Positions 11,379 to 22,271 of a DNA stretch of 64,000 bases are shown piece by piece. Numbering within the stretch: position 1 is the first letter of the stretch; each line of letters starts with the position of its first letter. Source of the DNA: Stachybotrys elegans (lineage: Eukaryota; Ascomycota; Sordariomycetes; Hypocreales; Stachybotryaceae). The position numbers and the translations under genes were made by a program. The stretch is taken from NCBI GenBank assembly GCA_020746835.1, contig JAGPNK010000011.1:868001-932000 (forward strand), in the 5' to 3' direction. The notes below the pieces were generated by a model. That model did no database searches, had not been told where the DNA came from, and saw only the letters and a program-made list of their open reading frames with translations.

Positions 11379-12497
11379 ATGACGAAGAAGCTCATCACCA
11401 TTCTCGGCATCACAGGAACACAGGTTAGTTATTGCTGCAAGAAATATCACGATATTTACCCTTTTAAATAAAATAAAATAAAATAAAGTAAATAAGCAGA
11501 TGGCTCACAAAACCAGGGCGGGTCTGTTGCTACCCGGTTCTTGGCCAACCCTGAATGGAGGGTGCGTGGATTGACACGAAACCCCGGCTCGGACAAGGCA
11601 AAAGCTTGGGCAAGCAAGGGAGTCGAGATTTTCAAGGGCGACCACGATCATCTCGACTCACTCAAGACGGCCTTCCGGGGCGCACACGCGATCTTTGCCG
11701 TCACCGACTGGGCGGGCAATTACTCCCGCGTGAGCCAGAACAAGACGCTGCAAGATGAGGCACAGGCCGCAGGAAGGTCCCCTGAGGAATACGCCGGCGA
11801 CCTTGAAAAGGCACAGGGCATCACTATTGCTCGGGCTGCATCCGATCCCTGTGTCCTCGCTACCCTTGAACGTTACATCTTCTCAACCCTGCCCGCGGTC
11901 CGCAACATTAGCGGGGGCAAGTACACGCATTCCTGGGAGTTTGACTCCAAGGCCGGCGCCGAGAGCTACATCCGGCAGGAATTGCCCGAGCTGAACGCCC
12001 GCTTGAGTACCGTCACCATGGGCATATTCCAAGAGACTTGGAGAGACATTCCAGCCTTCAGGCCTCACAAGCTGGCCGACGGATCGTTCGAGTACGTGCG
12101 TCTCAAGACATCAGGCACGTACCGAGAAAATGCAGAGGTGGTAGCTAGCCTGGACACGGGCGCATTCGTGGAGGCGCTGGCGATCCACCATCCGCCGGGG
12201 ACAGATGTGCTGGGCGCCAGCCAAATGGTCACCAAGGAGGAGCAAGCCGCGCTCTGGGGTCGACTATTGGGTGTCGAGGCAAGGGTGAGAGACGTTTCGG
12301 AGGAAGAGTACCTCGGCTACATCCCCCAAGGGTTCGAGCTTACCATCCTCGACGACGTCAAGTTCTTTGCAGAGTATGGGTTCGCGGGCGGGAACCCCCG
12401 GGTCAGACTGCCGACAGAGCTCGGCATCCAAACGACTCCACTGGCGGAATACTACCGAAGCCAGGACTGGAGCGCAGTATTGAAGGGAGAAATGTAA
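11379..12497 (+). CDS. NmrA-like NAD(P)-binding protein (341 aa)
   Basis: Two exons, 11379-11423 and 11517-12497. The first encodes only 15 aa, ending in L-G-I-T-G-T-Q; the 93-bp intron ends in CCAG and the next exon opens with G-G-S-V-A-T-R-F. Together they form the dinucleotide-binding G-x-T-G-x-Q-G-G-S-V signature of the NmrA/atypical short-chain dehydrogenase family, so the junction is well supported. The intron carries an AAATA-type repeat near 11465-11495. NmrA-like proteins bind NAD(P) and act as redox-sensing regulators (classically of the GATA factor AreA/NIT2) or as isoflavone-reductase-like enzymes; this sequence cannot decide which. The next gene is a P450 in the same orientation, 650 bp away. 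Confidence 0.8.
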
Positions 12498-13147
12498 CGC
12501 ATGTGAACACGTGGGGCGTGCATGGGACAGGTCGGTCGCAGCAAGGCCGCCCTCGTGAGCAGAGGGCAGTCAAGGGGGCTGCGTCAATAGTGTTGACTGG
12601 AATGTAGGGAGTCAAGTGTGGGAACAGGGAACAGGCACTCTTAGCGAGGTAAAAATACATACATACATAATACATGGTCATATGTTGGTGATGAGAATAT
12701 TGGACACCCCGCGGATGAAGCCATCTCGCCAACCATGTCAGCCTTGCCGTCTTACGCCAAGCCAGCCACTTCCCGGTATTTGAAGGCACCTGAGGTCACC
12801 GAGCCTCTACCGTGGCTCATCTCATTGGACGCTCCGTGTCCATGCAGCAGCTTCGCCGCACCCTTGCAGCCAATATCGCAATACAACCATGCGCGCGTGG
12901 TCCATGAACGAGGCTTAGTGATACATCTCCACAGTGCTGCCTCGACCAAGATACACACTCACAAAATGGGACTTTGTCCCGTTTTATGTGGGAACTCGCG
13001 ATCCTTCGTCCCAATGAGGTATCGTATCTCACCAACGAGGTATCACCCAGCGACTTGGAGTCACCCGTCATATAAAACACTTTCCTTCCAATGCTCGCCA
13101 CACTGTTTACTCCTCCTCGTGCATCCCTTCCATACACTCCGTGCAAC
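12498..13147. other. intergenic between NmrA-like and P450 genes
   Basis: No gene supported; it includes a short CATA-rich run near 12660 and the P450 core promoter (TATA at 13071). Confidence 0.4.
13071..13078 (+). promoter_or_regulatory. TATA box of the P450 gene
   Basis: TATAAAAC lies 77 bp upstream of the ATG at 13148, which has a CAACATG context. Confidence 0.4.
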
Positions 13148-14791
13148 ATGTCTGACCTCAGACAACTCGCTTATGCGGCGGTTGCTGTAGGATCCTTCTT
13201 GTTGGTCAAGTGTATACTCTTCATCAGGGCTCAACAAGCAGCCAAAGACAAGCATCTGGCCACCATCACCGTCGTCGGTCTACCCGACAACTGCGGTGTT
13301 CTAGGATGGATCCGCGCCGTGTTAAGCTCTGTTGTTTCTCTCTCTTCCAACATCTCCAAAGGCTATGAGACCTTTTGCCAAACGAAAAGCCGACCATTCG
13401 CCGTGCCAAACATCTGGTCAGGAGGCGTCGTTTACATGCTGCCAGCCTCCCTGCTGCACCTGCTCAACCGGCCGGACAGAGAAATGGCAAGGATTCGGCC
13501 ACAGCTCGACACGATGCAATTCCCATACATGTTCTCTGACCCCGACATTTACGAGAATGTCATCCACTTCGATCCCGTTCGCAAGCACATGTCCAAATCC
13601 AACCTGGACGTGCTGGCTCACATGACGAACGACGAGATGGATACTGCCTTCCGTGCTTATTGGGGGTTGGGCGACGAGTTCAGGACTGTTAGAAACTGGG
13701 ATGTATGTGGCAAGGTTGTGGGCCAAGCAGCAATGCGCGCGCTTGTCGGCGAGGCCTTGTGCGGCAACCAGGAGCTACTGAAGCTTGCATCGCAACATTC
13801 TGATGCTGTCCTGTTTGGAACATTCATGTTAAACGTCCTGCCTCCCTCAGCAAGACCCTGGCTGGGGCCTCTCGTTGGCCTGCCGGCAAAGTACTTCCAG
13901 AGGCAGTGTCTCAAGATCCTGGCACCGTATATCGAAACAAGGATTCAGATGTGGAGAGAAGCCAAGAGCAAGGAGGAGGATCCGGTAAGTTCTCATTATT
14001 ATGATTGCGAAGAAACAGGTTCTGACTGGTTACTACAGCAAGACTTTATTCAGTGGCTGATCGCCCGATGCGCAAGAGAGGGCGAACATCAACTGGATGC
14101 AAAGAAGATCTCTCTAAGGCTCCTGGCCCTTATAACCATGTCTGTAATGGGGTCCGTATACGTCTTTTCCCATTGCATTCTCGACTTGTACGGCAGCCCT
14201 GCAAAGGCGGAGACAATCGCTGCTCTCGAGGAAGAGTGCAGAGCCGCCGTTGACCGTCATGGAAGTCTGTCAACAGCGCAGGCGGTGGGCGATCTTCACC
14301 GCGTTGACTCAGCATTGCGAGAGTCGATGCGCGTTTCTGGTATCAGCGTGGCCAGTCTCGCCCGCGACGTCGCCACGGATAGTCTGGACCTTGGCAACGG
14401 CATAACCATCCCTCGGGGAACAAGAATCATGTTCCCCTCGCAGTCTATGCACATGGACCCAAACACCTATCAGGACCCCCACACATTTGACGCCTTCCGG
14501 TTCTCGCGCCCCTTTGAATCCGTCGAGCCAGACGTGGAAGTCCCCACGCGAGCTGCCATGACCACCATGAACTCATCCTTCCTCGTATGGGGCTACGGCA
14601 AATACGGCTGCCCGGGCAGGTGGTTTGCGAGCCAGCTGCTCAAGCAAGCGTTGGCACATGTCGTCCTGAACTACGACGTGGAAGTCGTTGAGCAGAGGCA
14701 GCCGAGGCAGGCGTTGCTAAACATTATCATGCCGGAAGACGGTATCAACATCAAGATCAGGCGCAAAGTGGCGGATAAGAGCTTATTCTAG
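13148..14791 (+). CDS. cytochrome P450 monooxygenase (529 aa)
   Basis: Start at 13148; N-terminal membrane anchor near residues 8-26. The frame is open throughout, but 13985-14038 has GTAAGT, a TCTGAC branch site and a TACTACAG acceptor, and its length is a multiple of three with no stop, so I remove it (exons 13148-13984 and 14039-14791). Conserved P450 features: E-x-x-R as R-E-S-M-R, a P-x-x-F-x-x-x-R-F-like D-P-H-T-F-D-A-F-R-F, and the heme loop W-G-Y-G-K-Y-G-C-P-G with the thiolate Cys at about 470. The usual Phe of the heme loop is Trp. The I-helix region (L-I-T-M-S-V-M-G-S-V-Y-V-F) lacks the usual acid/Thr pair. Substrate unknown; no synthase gene lies nearby. Confidence 0.88.
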   Translation: MSDLRQLAYAAVAVGSFLLVKCILFIRAQQAAKDKHLATITVVGLPDNCGVLGWIRAVLSSVVSLSSNISKGYETFCQTKSRPFAVPNIWSGGVVYMLPASLLHLLNRPDREMARIRPQLDTMQFPYMFSDPDIYENVIHFDPVRKHMSKSNLDVLAHMTNDEMDTAFRAYWGLGDEFRTVRNWDVCGKVVGQAAMRALVGEALCGNQELLKLASQHSDAVLFGTFMLNVLPPSARPWLGPLVGLPAKYFQRQCLKILAPYIETRIQMWREAKSKEEDPVSSHYYDCEETGSDWLLQQDFIQWLIARCAREGEHQLDAKKISLRLLALITMSVMGSVYVFSHCILDLYGSPAKAETIAALEEECRAAVDRHGSLSTAQAVGDLHRVDSALRESMRVSGISVASLARDVATDSLDLGNGITIPRGTRIMFPSQSMHMDPNTYQDPHTFDAFRFSRPFESVEPDVEVPTRAAMTTMNSSFLVWGYGKYGCPGRWFASQLLKQALAHVVLNYDVEVVEQRQPRQALLNIIMPEDGINIKIRRKVADKSLF

Positions 14792-15825
14792 CATTGGACT
14801 GAGGGTCGGAGACGAACTTGGTTTGGGGCTTGACAAACTGCACAGAATGGGTTGGTGTTTTATGCAATCGGCAGCTGATGGGATTCAGCTTGGAGTTTGG
14901 CGCGTCTTTCATGATACACACCATGATTTCGGGATACCAGGGGACTTGCTGTACCTTTGCTTTACTTTTACTTTGACTTTTACTTTTATAAACTTGAAAC
15001 CGTCTCAAGCTCCCCAACTTCTGTTCAAACTAGATATGTAGCTAGCCTCTCACCATGCTCAATCCACCAATGATACGTGCCGCGAATAGCTCTAGACTAC
15101 TGCACAGCATCCCCATTTCTCCAGAAATGAGGTGCTAACCTCCAGTCCGAGGGGTTTCATGGATCGCCGCGGCCAAGTAGACCACTCCACAACCTCTTCC
15201 ACAACCCGACTCTAAGATATCATTGTACAGTTCCTACTCTTTCTCCAGTGCCAGAATCAGGGATTTGTCTTGGGATTTAGTTACCGGGCCATGTTGGGCC
15301 AAGGATGGTACCTCGTGTTCAACTACGTACTGGTTGGGGCCAGAGCTGGAGAGATGCCATTTAATACATATAAAAGGGTGTATATAGTGATAGTACATCC
15401 GGAAACATAGTCCTTGGACGCCATTATCCGACATAAAAGTATCAAATTACCCCCTCATTCGTCCCGACACAAAATAGAGGAGATGAATCTATGTACCTCG
15501 ATGGAATAGAGATCAGTAACTTCAATGAGGCCCCCTCTGACAATACAGACAATACCACATCAATGGATAACAGATTGAGAAAAGCGCAAGGCTTTCCTGG
15601 CCATCTGTACACCGCAATTGGTCGGAAGCTTCCGTGACAATGCCACTGTGGCGTCAGGCGTCCAAGGCCTCCTGGTAACTCGATCAGCGCTAGAGAGGGC
15701 TGCAGCGGCTGACTTACTCAAGGCTGCCGTGAGGAGGATCATTCCGGGGGGGTGATCTATTCTAGGCCCTTCCATGTTAACAGAACCCCGTAAGCCATCC
15801 TCTCAATTAGCCTCCTTCCCCCCTA
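14792..15825. other. intergenic with a degenerate MITE copy
   Basis: No gene supported. It holds a TTTACT-type short repeat near 14955-14990 and a decayed copy of the MITE family at about 15484-15668. Confidence 0.4.
15484..15668 (+). repeat. MITE-A family, degenerate copy D
   Basis: It aligns with the complete copy at 32537-32832: GAGGCCCCCTCTGACRATA, ATCAATRGATAACA, TTGAGAAAAGC, TGTAYACCGCAAT, GAAGCTTCCGT and GTGGCGTC occur in the same order. Internal deletions and many transitions are present, and the terminal repeats are no longer clear. Confidence 0.6.
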
Positions 15826-16500
15826 CAGATTCACGAACCAATAGAGCAGGTCGCCATCCATCTCAGAAGGGTTCTGGCCCTTGCCTCCGCATGAATGCGA
15901 TGCTTTGAGATGGTCCAGCGACCGCGAGGACAATAAGAATGGCACCAACGGCTCAGCTGCGTCGCCACCCCGCGACCGGTACACTATCTTGCTGACAGGC
16001 AGATTCGACGCGGAAACGCCACTTGGGCCTCCAGATAGTCGCACCAACATGCTTGGCTAAACTTGGTGGCCACTTTGGTCGCGCCGTCGTAGCCCAGCGT
16101 GCGGATCCTAGTGAGAATCCCCCCGGCATGCCGAGTTCCGAAATCTCTATCCCTTGCAGGCACGGCATAGCTGTGGTGTTGAAGATGGTGTCGTACTTGA
16201 TATTCTTTCCCTCCGGGGTAGTCATAGTGATGGTGTTCTCGACCTCGTTGTTCTGTAATACGACGACTGGGTTTAGGTGGTCGCAGGACCCTTTACGGCC
16301 GCGACCGTTGTGACCATGGCGTCCACATTTGTCTTCATGCTTCCCATAATACGGCACCAAGACATTCCCTTGGTGGTTTCAAAGCCGACGTAGTCACAAA
16401 TGTCCTCTAGCTGTATCACTTGGCTATTAGACATCACCAGCGTACGGCAAGCGTACGCATCCGTATCCCAGTCAGCGTGCCAGAATCACACTCGGAAATG
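15826..16500 (-). pseudogene. decayed flavin amine oxidase (L-amino acid oxidase-like)
   Basis: Broken minus-strand coding remnant. In one frame the stretch around 16150-16260 reads like the FAD-dependent amine/L-amino acid oxidase pattern before the last third of that family (V-E-N-T-I-T, T-P-E-G-K, Y-D-T-I-F-N-T-T, C-L-Q-G). Just upstream, a shifted frame gives S-W-C-R-I-M-G-S-M-K, resembling the W-x-x-V-G-G-M region. Downstream, a third frame gives G-V-S-A-S-N-L-P-V-S and I-V-Y, resembling the S-S-D-L-P-I-x-x-I-V-Y-P-S segment. At least two frameshifts plus in-frame stops separate them, and the FAD-binding N-terminus was not found. Assignment is by recalled family pattern and needs a translated search. 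Confidence 0.5.
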
Positions 16501-17855
16501 CAATCGCTGATTATGTGAACCGGTGCATGTTTACAACGGGAGGATGAGTCAATAAACGCGAATCGAACTGCCGTTGGCCGGAAAAGAGCACCTGTAAGAG
16601 TGCCATCTGTAAGAACAGTTGGCGTGTTCTTGTGGAAGTATATTCTAATTCTACGTACAGATGTTTTGTGTAGCTGCCAGATTAAACCGCCTTGTCGTCG
16701 ACACGTCTTGATCCTCAGCTAGAGCCGATTTCCTGGGATCACGGTCACCTTTCTCGTTGGTGGTTTCACAGCAGCCCTGTTGTGTTTTATTCGTCCCCTT
16801 ATTTTCTCTTTAGTCTCTCTTGGAGCGAATACAAACACTCTGACGAGGATGAGGGTTCCCATGCTGCAAAAGAATGGCCGAAGTCCTGCAGGGACCACAT
16901 TCCGTAGTGCATCTATCGCCATCAACCCTTCCGTGACGCGATAGTAATCAGAGTAGCTTGCATAGGGCCTGCTAACCAAGTCTCACGGCGGTTGTGAGTC
17001 TCTTCACCAGGTCGGACAATTCTAATCGGTAAAATTGTAAGTGTTTCTAGACTCGGAGACCTGCGCATGTTTCGAGGCCGAGAATTTCGAGACTTTCTTG
17101 GCCTACAGGCCAACTATTTTGGTCCAGCCTCATGTGTTGAAATAGTGGCCAAACTTATGCAGCCAGAGGTAGCTGTCGCCACGACTACCTGTGCCTTTTC
17201 AGATACAGATAACACTCCAGAGCCATGGTGCCGCAACCAGTTGGACAACATAAGCGTAGATCTAAGCTGTCCTTACTCAAGCCCCTTAAATGCTGGCAAC
17301 TTACTTTCATAGTCTACATGCGCCTAGTATACGCTAAAGGCTTGGTATGTTGACTTGGGCGGCTATGCTAGGACCTAGCCGCGGAGCGACACCGTTTTTG
17401 GGCACTACGAAAGGCGAGACTGTGAATTAGAGGTCGAACCAGTCCGGCCTCTTCTCCGTATCTCATTACTGGTTTGTCTTCAAAGTCCAGATCCATGAAA
17501 AGCGCCTTGCCTAGCCTGGGCTCAAACTAGTCGCGGATTTGGCGGGAGCATCTCGATGAACGGGCTAAGCAGCATAGCATGTGAAAAGGAAGACAATTGA
17601 TCGTGTTTGAAGACCTGTCCAGCTGTAGGGTGAAATAGCTGAAGCGGGCAGGCGCAGCGGCTAGTGCAGCAACAGGATATTTAGACACGGCCGCGTAAGT
17701 AATATATAAAGACGGAAACTTCCTCTCCTTTTCGCCCACCTCTGAAAAGTCAGCCATCTATCTTCTGTTACAGAAATCAATATAGCCTCTGCATCAAGCA
17801 CCCCAATATTTGCGTTTCCCCTTTAGGGTTGCCGCCCGCCATTGCAGTTATCACC
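16501..17855. other. gene-free stretch
   Basis: No gene supported; short frames only. It may include the vanished 5' half of the amine oxidase remnant and, on the right, the promoter of the DUF6536-like gene. Confidence 0.4.
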
Positions 17856-20093
17856 ATGGCTACGGAGATAAAGTCAGTTGTTCCGGCTGCTGTTGAACGA
17901 ACCTCCTCCTACGACGGTTACATCCCATCTGATGAGAGTGACCACTTGAATCGACAGAGCCGCGCAGTTTGGAAGAGATCATTGTTTATTTGGGCGTTTG
18001 TTGCCTTCCTGGTGTTTTGTGGAAACCTGGGGGTGTTTATCTGGAGCCAGAAGAAATATCCCGGAGACAAGCCGTTTGTTCCGGTGTTCACAGGTATGCA
18101 CCAACCCCCCGAAAGCTAGGTTACGACTTCTTATGGTTCTTCTTCCCTTTAGGCTCATGCGAGGAAACCAAGAAGCACACCTTTTGGCCTGGACTTATTA
18201 TCAATTTCACGGCATCAATGCTTCTTGCTGCAGGGAACTCCTGCGCCCAGATCTTGTCAGCGCCAACAAGAGAGATGATAAACAAAGCACACGCAAAAGG
18301 AAACTAGCTTGATGTTGGAGTCTCCAGTACTCGAAATATGAGATTTGCCTCTTGGATGCGAAGGCTCTCATGGCTCATAATCTCCTTCGATATACTCCTT
18401 TTGCATCTCGTGTTCGTTGCGAATACCTAAGCGGCAAGATCAACCCTTTGTGCTAACGCATATCCAGTTACAATGCTATCCTATCCACCACCGTTGCATC
18501 GAATGATTATCAGGTTGCACTCGTCACGGAGAAATTCCTTGACCCTGACCTAGGAGAGCCTGGGCCACGTGCACCAGATTGGCTTAAAGACATGTGGTCG
18601 CACTCGTCGGACTTAACAGTCTTGAGCAATACAGAGTGTCTGAAAGCGTATGGGAACGTCCCTTATCAATCTGAGTGGAGGAATCTACTTCTCGTGGCTC
18701 CATTGAGTGATGGCTCGGGAATTATCGGCATCTGGGCCCACTATGCATTGTCAAGTCCACCAGTCGAGGACTGGATTTGCAACGATAGAACACGTGGGCA
18801 AGATTCCCCAGCTATCCTTTGCGACTATGACCAGATTCTCAAAGAGGCAGACACGTGGAAGCTATCGAGAACTTGCGACCAAGGCGAAAGACAGGACCAG
18901 CAATGCCGGCCTTATGATGAAAGCATCTTGTATTGCATGGCACAGAAAGTCTCGCCCCAATGCACAGTCGAGTTCAACATGGGGTTTATGAAAAGCATTC
19001 TTGCATGGACTGGGGGTATAGTCTATGTCCTATTGGTGACGGCTTGCTCCGGGAGCTTCCTCCCCCTGCTCAAAGTAGGCGACGCCGTTCGTAGTTTCAT
19101 CGTGGAGCCAGACGAAACAACCACCAATCTCGGGCCTATCACCATGGCTGTGGTCAAAGACTGGAAGTGGCGGCGGGGGTTTGCCAACCGCACGCATTTG
19201 ACGTCCTCTTCTATCGACCGCGAACCCCAAAGGTGGCTGAGAGCTACAGGACTCGGCAGATGGCTGTTTTTTATGACGATGTAAGCTGTCTCACCCACCC
19301 ATGAACCTTGGCACAATGAATAACCAGTAAAAACAGCTACCTGGCGGCGTGGATTGTTGGACTGGTCTTTTGCCTAAGGGGAATCGCGACTGTGCGCGGC
19401 AAGTACAATGGCCGACTGCCCTCATTGGGCGGATTCGAGAGCACTCCGACATACAGGGTCAAGTTGGATAAGGACCAGTACGACTTATATGGTAATCTGA
19501 TACTGGCAAACTCGCCCCAGCTCGTCATCACCTTGGTATACATCTTCTACAACCACATCCTCACCACCATGACCCTGGGACATGAATATTCTCGCTTCGC
19601 CTCGACACGCGCACCGCTACGAGTAACATGTCCCTATGGGAAACAGCACGACAATCGCCTGCTTCAAATCCCTTATCGCTACATCCTCCCCGTCATGATC
19701 ACCATGATCTTCGTGCACTCGGCCGTCGCAAGGAGCTTTTACGTCGTTGACATCAAGGCATTCGATCTTGATGGCAAATGGACGGACTCTTATATTTCCT
19801 GCTACTACTCGTTTGGACCAATGATCTTAGCACTCTCCCTAACCGGAATCCTACTCCTGTTCCTGATAGGGCTCTCATTTCGACGACTGGACCCTGGCAT
19901 ACCAGTTGCTGGCTCTTGCTCGCTGGCAATTAGTGCTGCCTCACATCCAAGCGAGAAGGAAGTTCATCCTGCTGCTCTGCCGCTACAGTACGGTGTCATG
20001 AAGGACGTTGAGCCGGATGAGCTGGGTCGTCGACGAGTGGGCTTCTCGAGCAGGGAGGTGGACCCGCTGGTTGCGGGCGAGGCTTACATCTAA
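17856..20093 (+). pseudogene. DUF6536-like multi-pass membrane protein with internal TAG (691 codons)
   Basis: Four exons can be read: 17856-18093, 18153-18411, 18468-19280 and 19328-20093. Frame is kept at all three junctions (intron 2 uses a weak GTTCGT donor but a perfect CTAAC branch). The start has a CACCATGG context. The protein has an N-terminal membrane segment (W-K-R-S-L-F-I-W-A-F), a S-A-P-T-R-E-M-I-N-K-A-H-A-K-G motif, several further transmembrane helices and a polar tail, as I recall for the fungal DUF6536 family. The only lesion is TAG at 18305-18307, right after H-A-K-G-N, where family members have Trp before L-D-x-G-V. A TGG-to-TAG change explains it. Either a young pseudogene, a sequencing error, or two fragments. 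Function of the family is unknown. Confidence 0.7.
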
Positions 20094-20845
20094 AACTTGC
20101 ATCGCTGAACGGCATGCGGCTTTGCTCTCACCTTGCTGTAGCTGTTCAACTTTGATGGTGCTGGATTGGGGTGCATCGCACGTCACATCGGTGAGGGCAC
20201 CGCTTGATGCAAACAATTAAGGCATAGTATAACAATGAATACGTAGTTGCTCCTTGACCATGGCCTCTGGAACTATTCTCGGGTCCAACAGAGCCCATTG
20301 TGACAAGTGTTGGTGTGGTTAACTGGGAAGATAGTGGACGTGTATGTGCAGCCATGGCAGTGGCGCGGAATGCAAGAGTTGCCAGACCGGCTATAGCCCC
20401 CAACTTTTAGTGGCCAATTTGCCAGAGCTGGCCTGCCTTGGAGGGCTAATGTTATGAACCAGGAGTGGAGTTTTCGTACGGAGCACTGTCGACTGGTTTT
20501 AATACGTCATATGTTGAGGAGGGGGATGACTCTTGTAGAGATGTGGCTAGCTTCCGACCAAACCTACTTTGAAGGCGCTTGTTTGCAGGACTATGCTTCG
20601 AAGAATGCCCGATGAATTCTAGCAACGATCCGGGCGTTTCGCTTGGTACTGAGCCAGGCAGCAGATGCATGCAATATCCGAACCTTGTCGCCCAGGCAAT
20701 AGCTAACGGCCAATAACGTTGTTGGTGGATGATCATTCCTTATCTCGTAGCCTCCGGATTAAGATTCCATTAAGCGGTCGATAAGCTTACGCAATTCCAG
20801 CAACCCTTTCCTTCCCCTCCTCCTCAACTCTCAGCGGGAATTGCC
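20094..20845. other. intergenic
   Basis: No gene or repeat I can support; the right end is the CT-rich leader of the beta-lactamase-like gene. Confidence 0.4.
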
Positions 20846-22036
20846 ATGGCTCGCAATCTACTCGAGACCGCCTATCAGGCTGCCATTGAAGATGGCAAGA
20901 TCCACGGTGCTATTGTCTCTGCCACCAACGCGCATGGAACCTTCACCTTCAACAAAACATTCGGACACAGAGTGCTCCTATCAGGCCAAAAGAAACCCCT
21001 GGAACCTGACGACGTCTTGTTCATAGCCTCTAGCACCAAGCTCATAACCACTATTGCCGCTCTTCAATGCGTTGAAAAGGGGCGCCTAACTCTCGACGGT
21101 GACCTGACTTCTATTTCGCAGGATCTTGCATCTAAAAGGGTCCTCAAAGGCTGGACGAGCGACGATGAACCTCTTCTGGAGCCATCGGCGGGTCCCATGA
21201 CGCTCCGGATGCTCCTTACTCATAGTTCCGGGCTTTCCTACTTCTTCATGGAACCTCTCACGAAGTGGCAGCAAAAGTTCAACCCTCCCACAGGAAAGCC
21301 CCAATCGGTCGAGGAGCTGTATAACCAGCCCCTTGGCTACCAGCCAGGGACCAGTTGGGCGTATGGATCCGGACTGGACTGGACTGGTCGGATTGTGGAA
21401 CACGTCACGGGGCTTACGTTGGGCGAATACATGCACCAGAATATCTTTGCACCATTGGGCATCACGGATGCTCAGTTCTATCCCGTCACACGAGAGGATA
21501 TGCGGGCTCGAATGGTAGACCTCAACCCGGACGATCCGGAAGGGCTTGGGAGGGCAGTCTTTGGGGGAGATGGCAGCGGCAACAAGATGAGTCGTGGGGA
21601 GTTTGGCGGGCACGGTCTATTCATGACGGGAACTGGCTTTGTCAAAATCCTTCACTCACTGCTTGCCAACGACGGGAAACTTCTCAAGTCCACTACTGTC
21701 GACGACATGTTCCAGAACCACCTCAGTCCCAGCGCTGCGTCGGAAATTGATTCCAAAATCGGTCCCCCGGGAACCTTTTTCCGCATGTGTACGGAGGGCA
21801 AGGTAGGATACGGTCTAGGTGGCCTCCTAACGCTGGACAACTCTGAGGGCTGGTATGGCGAGAATACAATGACTTGGGGTGGAGGAGCAACATTCCTCTG
21901 GTTCATCGATCGGAAGAATGACCTATGTGGCTTCACCTCTTTGCAGGCCGCACTGCCAGTTGACGCCAAAGAGATGGCTGCCTTGAAGAAACTTTTCAGC
22001 CATGATATCTATCACAAGCGGAGTCAGTATACTTAG
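20846..22036 (+). CDS. class C beta-lactamase/LovD-like transesterase (396 aa)
   Basis: Single exon, ATG at 20846 in a GCCATGG context. The serine beta-lactamase/penicillin-binding-protein fold is shown by S62-S-T-K65 (the S-x-x-K nucleophile and base, in A-S-S-T-K-L-I) and Y173-G-S175 (the Y-x-N/S element); a later H-G-L-F-M-T-G stands where K-T-G or H-x-G occurs. The S-T-K-L-[IV]-T-[TS]-I-A-A-L-Q surroundings resemble LovD-type fungal acyltransferases and EstB-like esterases rather than drug-hydrolysing enzymes. No signal peptide, so cytosolic. Possible activity: ester hydrolysis or acyl transfer to a metabolite. No polyketide synthase lies in the window, so the substrate cannot be inferred. 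Confidence 0.85.
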   Translation: MARNLLETAYQAAIEDGKIHGAIVSATNAHGTFTFNKTFGHRVLLSGQKKPLEPDDVLFIASSTKLITTIAALQCVEKGRLTLDGDLTSISQDLASKRVLKGWTSDDEPLLEPSAGPMTLRMLLTHSSGLSYFFMEPLTKWQQKFNPPTGKPQSVEELYNQPLGYQPGTSWAYGSGLDWTGRIVEHVTGLTLGEYMHQNIFAPLGITDAQFYPVTREDMRARMVDLNPDDPEGLGRAVFGGDGSGNKMSRGEFGGHGLFMTGTGFVKILHSLLANDGKLLKSTTVDDMFQNHLSPSAASEIDSKIGPPGTFFRMCTEGKVGYGLGGLLTLDNSEGWYGENTMTWGGGATFLWFIDRKNDLCGFTSLQAALPVDAKEMAALKKLFSHDIYHKRSQYT

Positions 22037-22271
22037 ACACTCTGCCTGAAGGGGCTATGGAACTGAAAGCGAGTAGTATAGAGCATACAAAGGTCTGATT
22101 CAGAGTCAATCTGGGCACAAACTTCTCCCACGTGCGCGGCCAGGCACATCCCCGTATATTATATACCAGTTCCAAGACATGGAGCCCATTATATACCGCT
22201 ATTATCTATTAGAAAAATAACGAAATTCGCAGAGGACGAAGCCCATAAAGTTCCAAACTAGAGCTCATAGT

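Noticed and set aside
11379..22036. A secondary-metabolite cluster made of NmrA-like, P450, amine oxidase and LovD-like genes
   Set aside because: There is no polyketide, peptide or terpene synthase, one member is a decayed fragment, and an unrelated membrane gene intervenes. Proximity alone is not enough.
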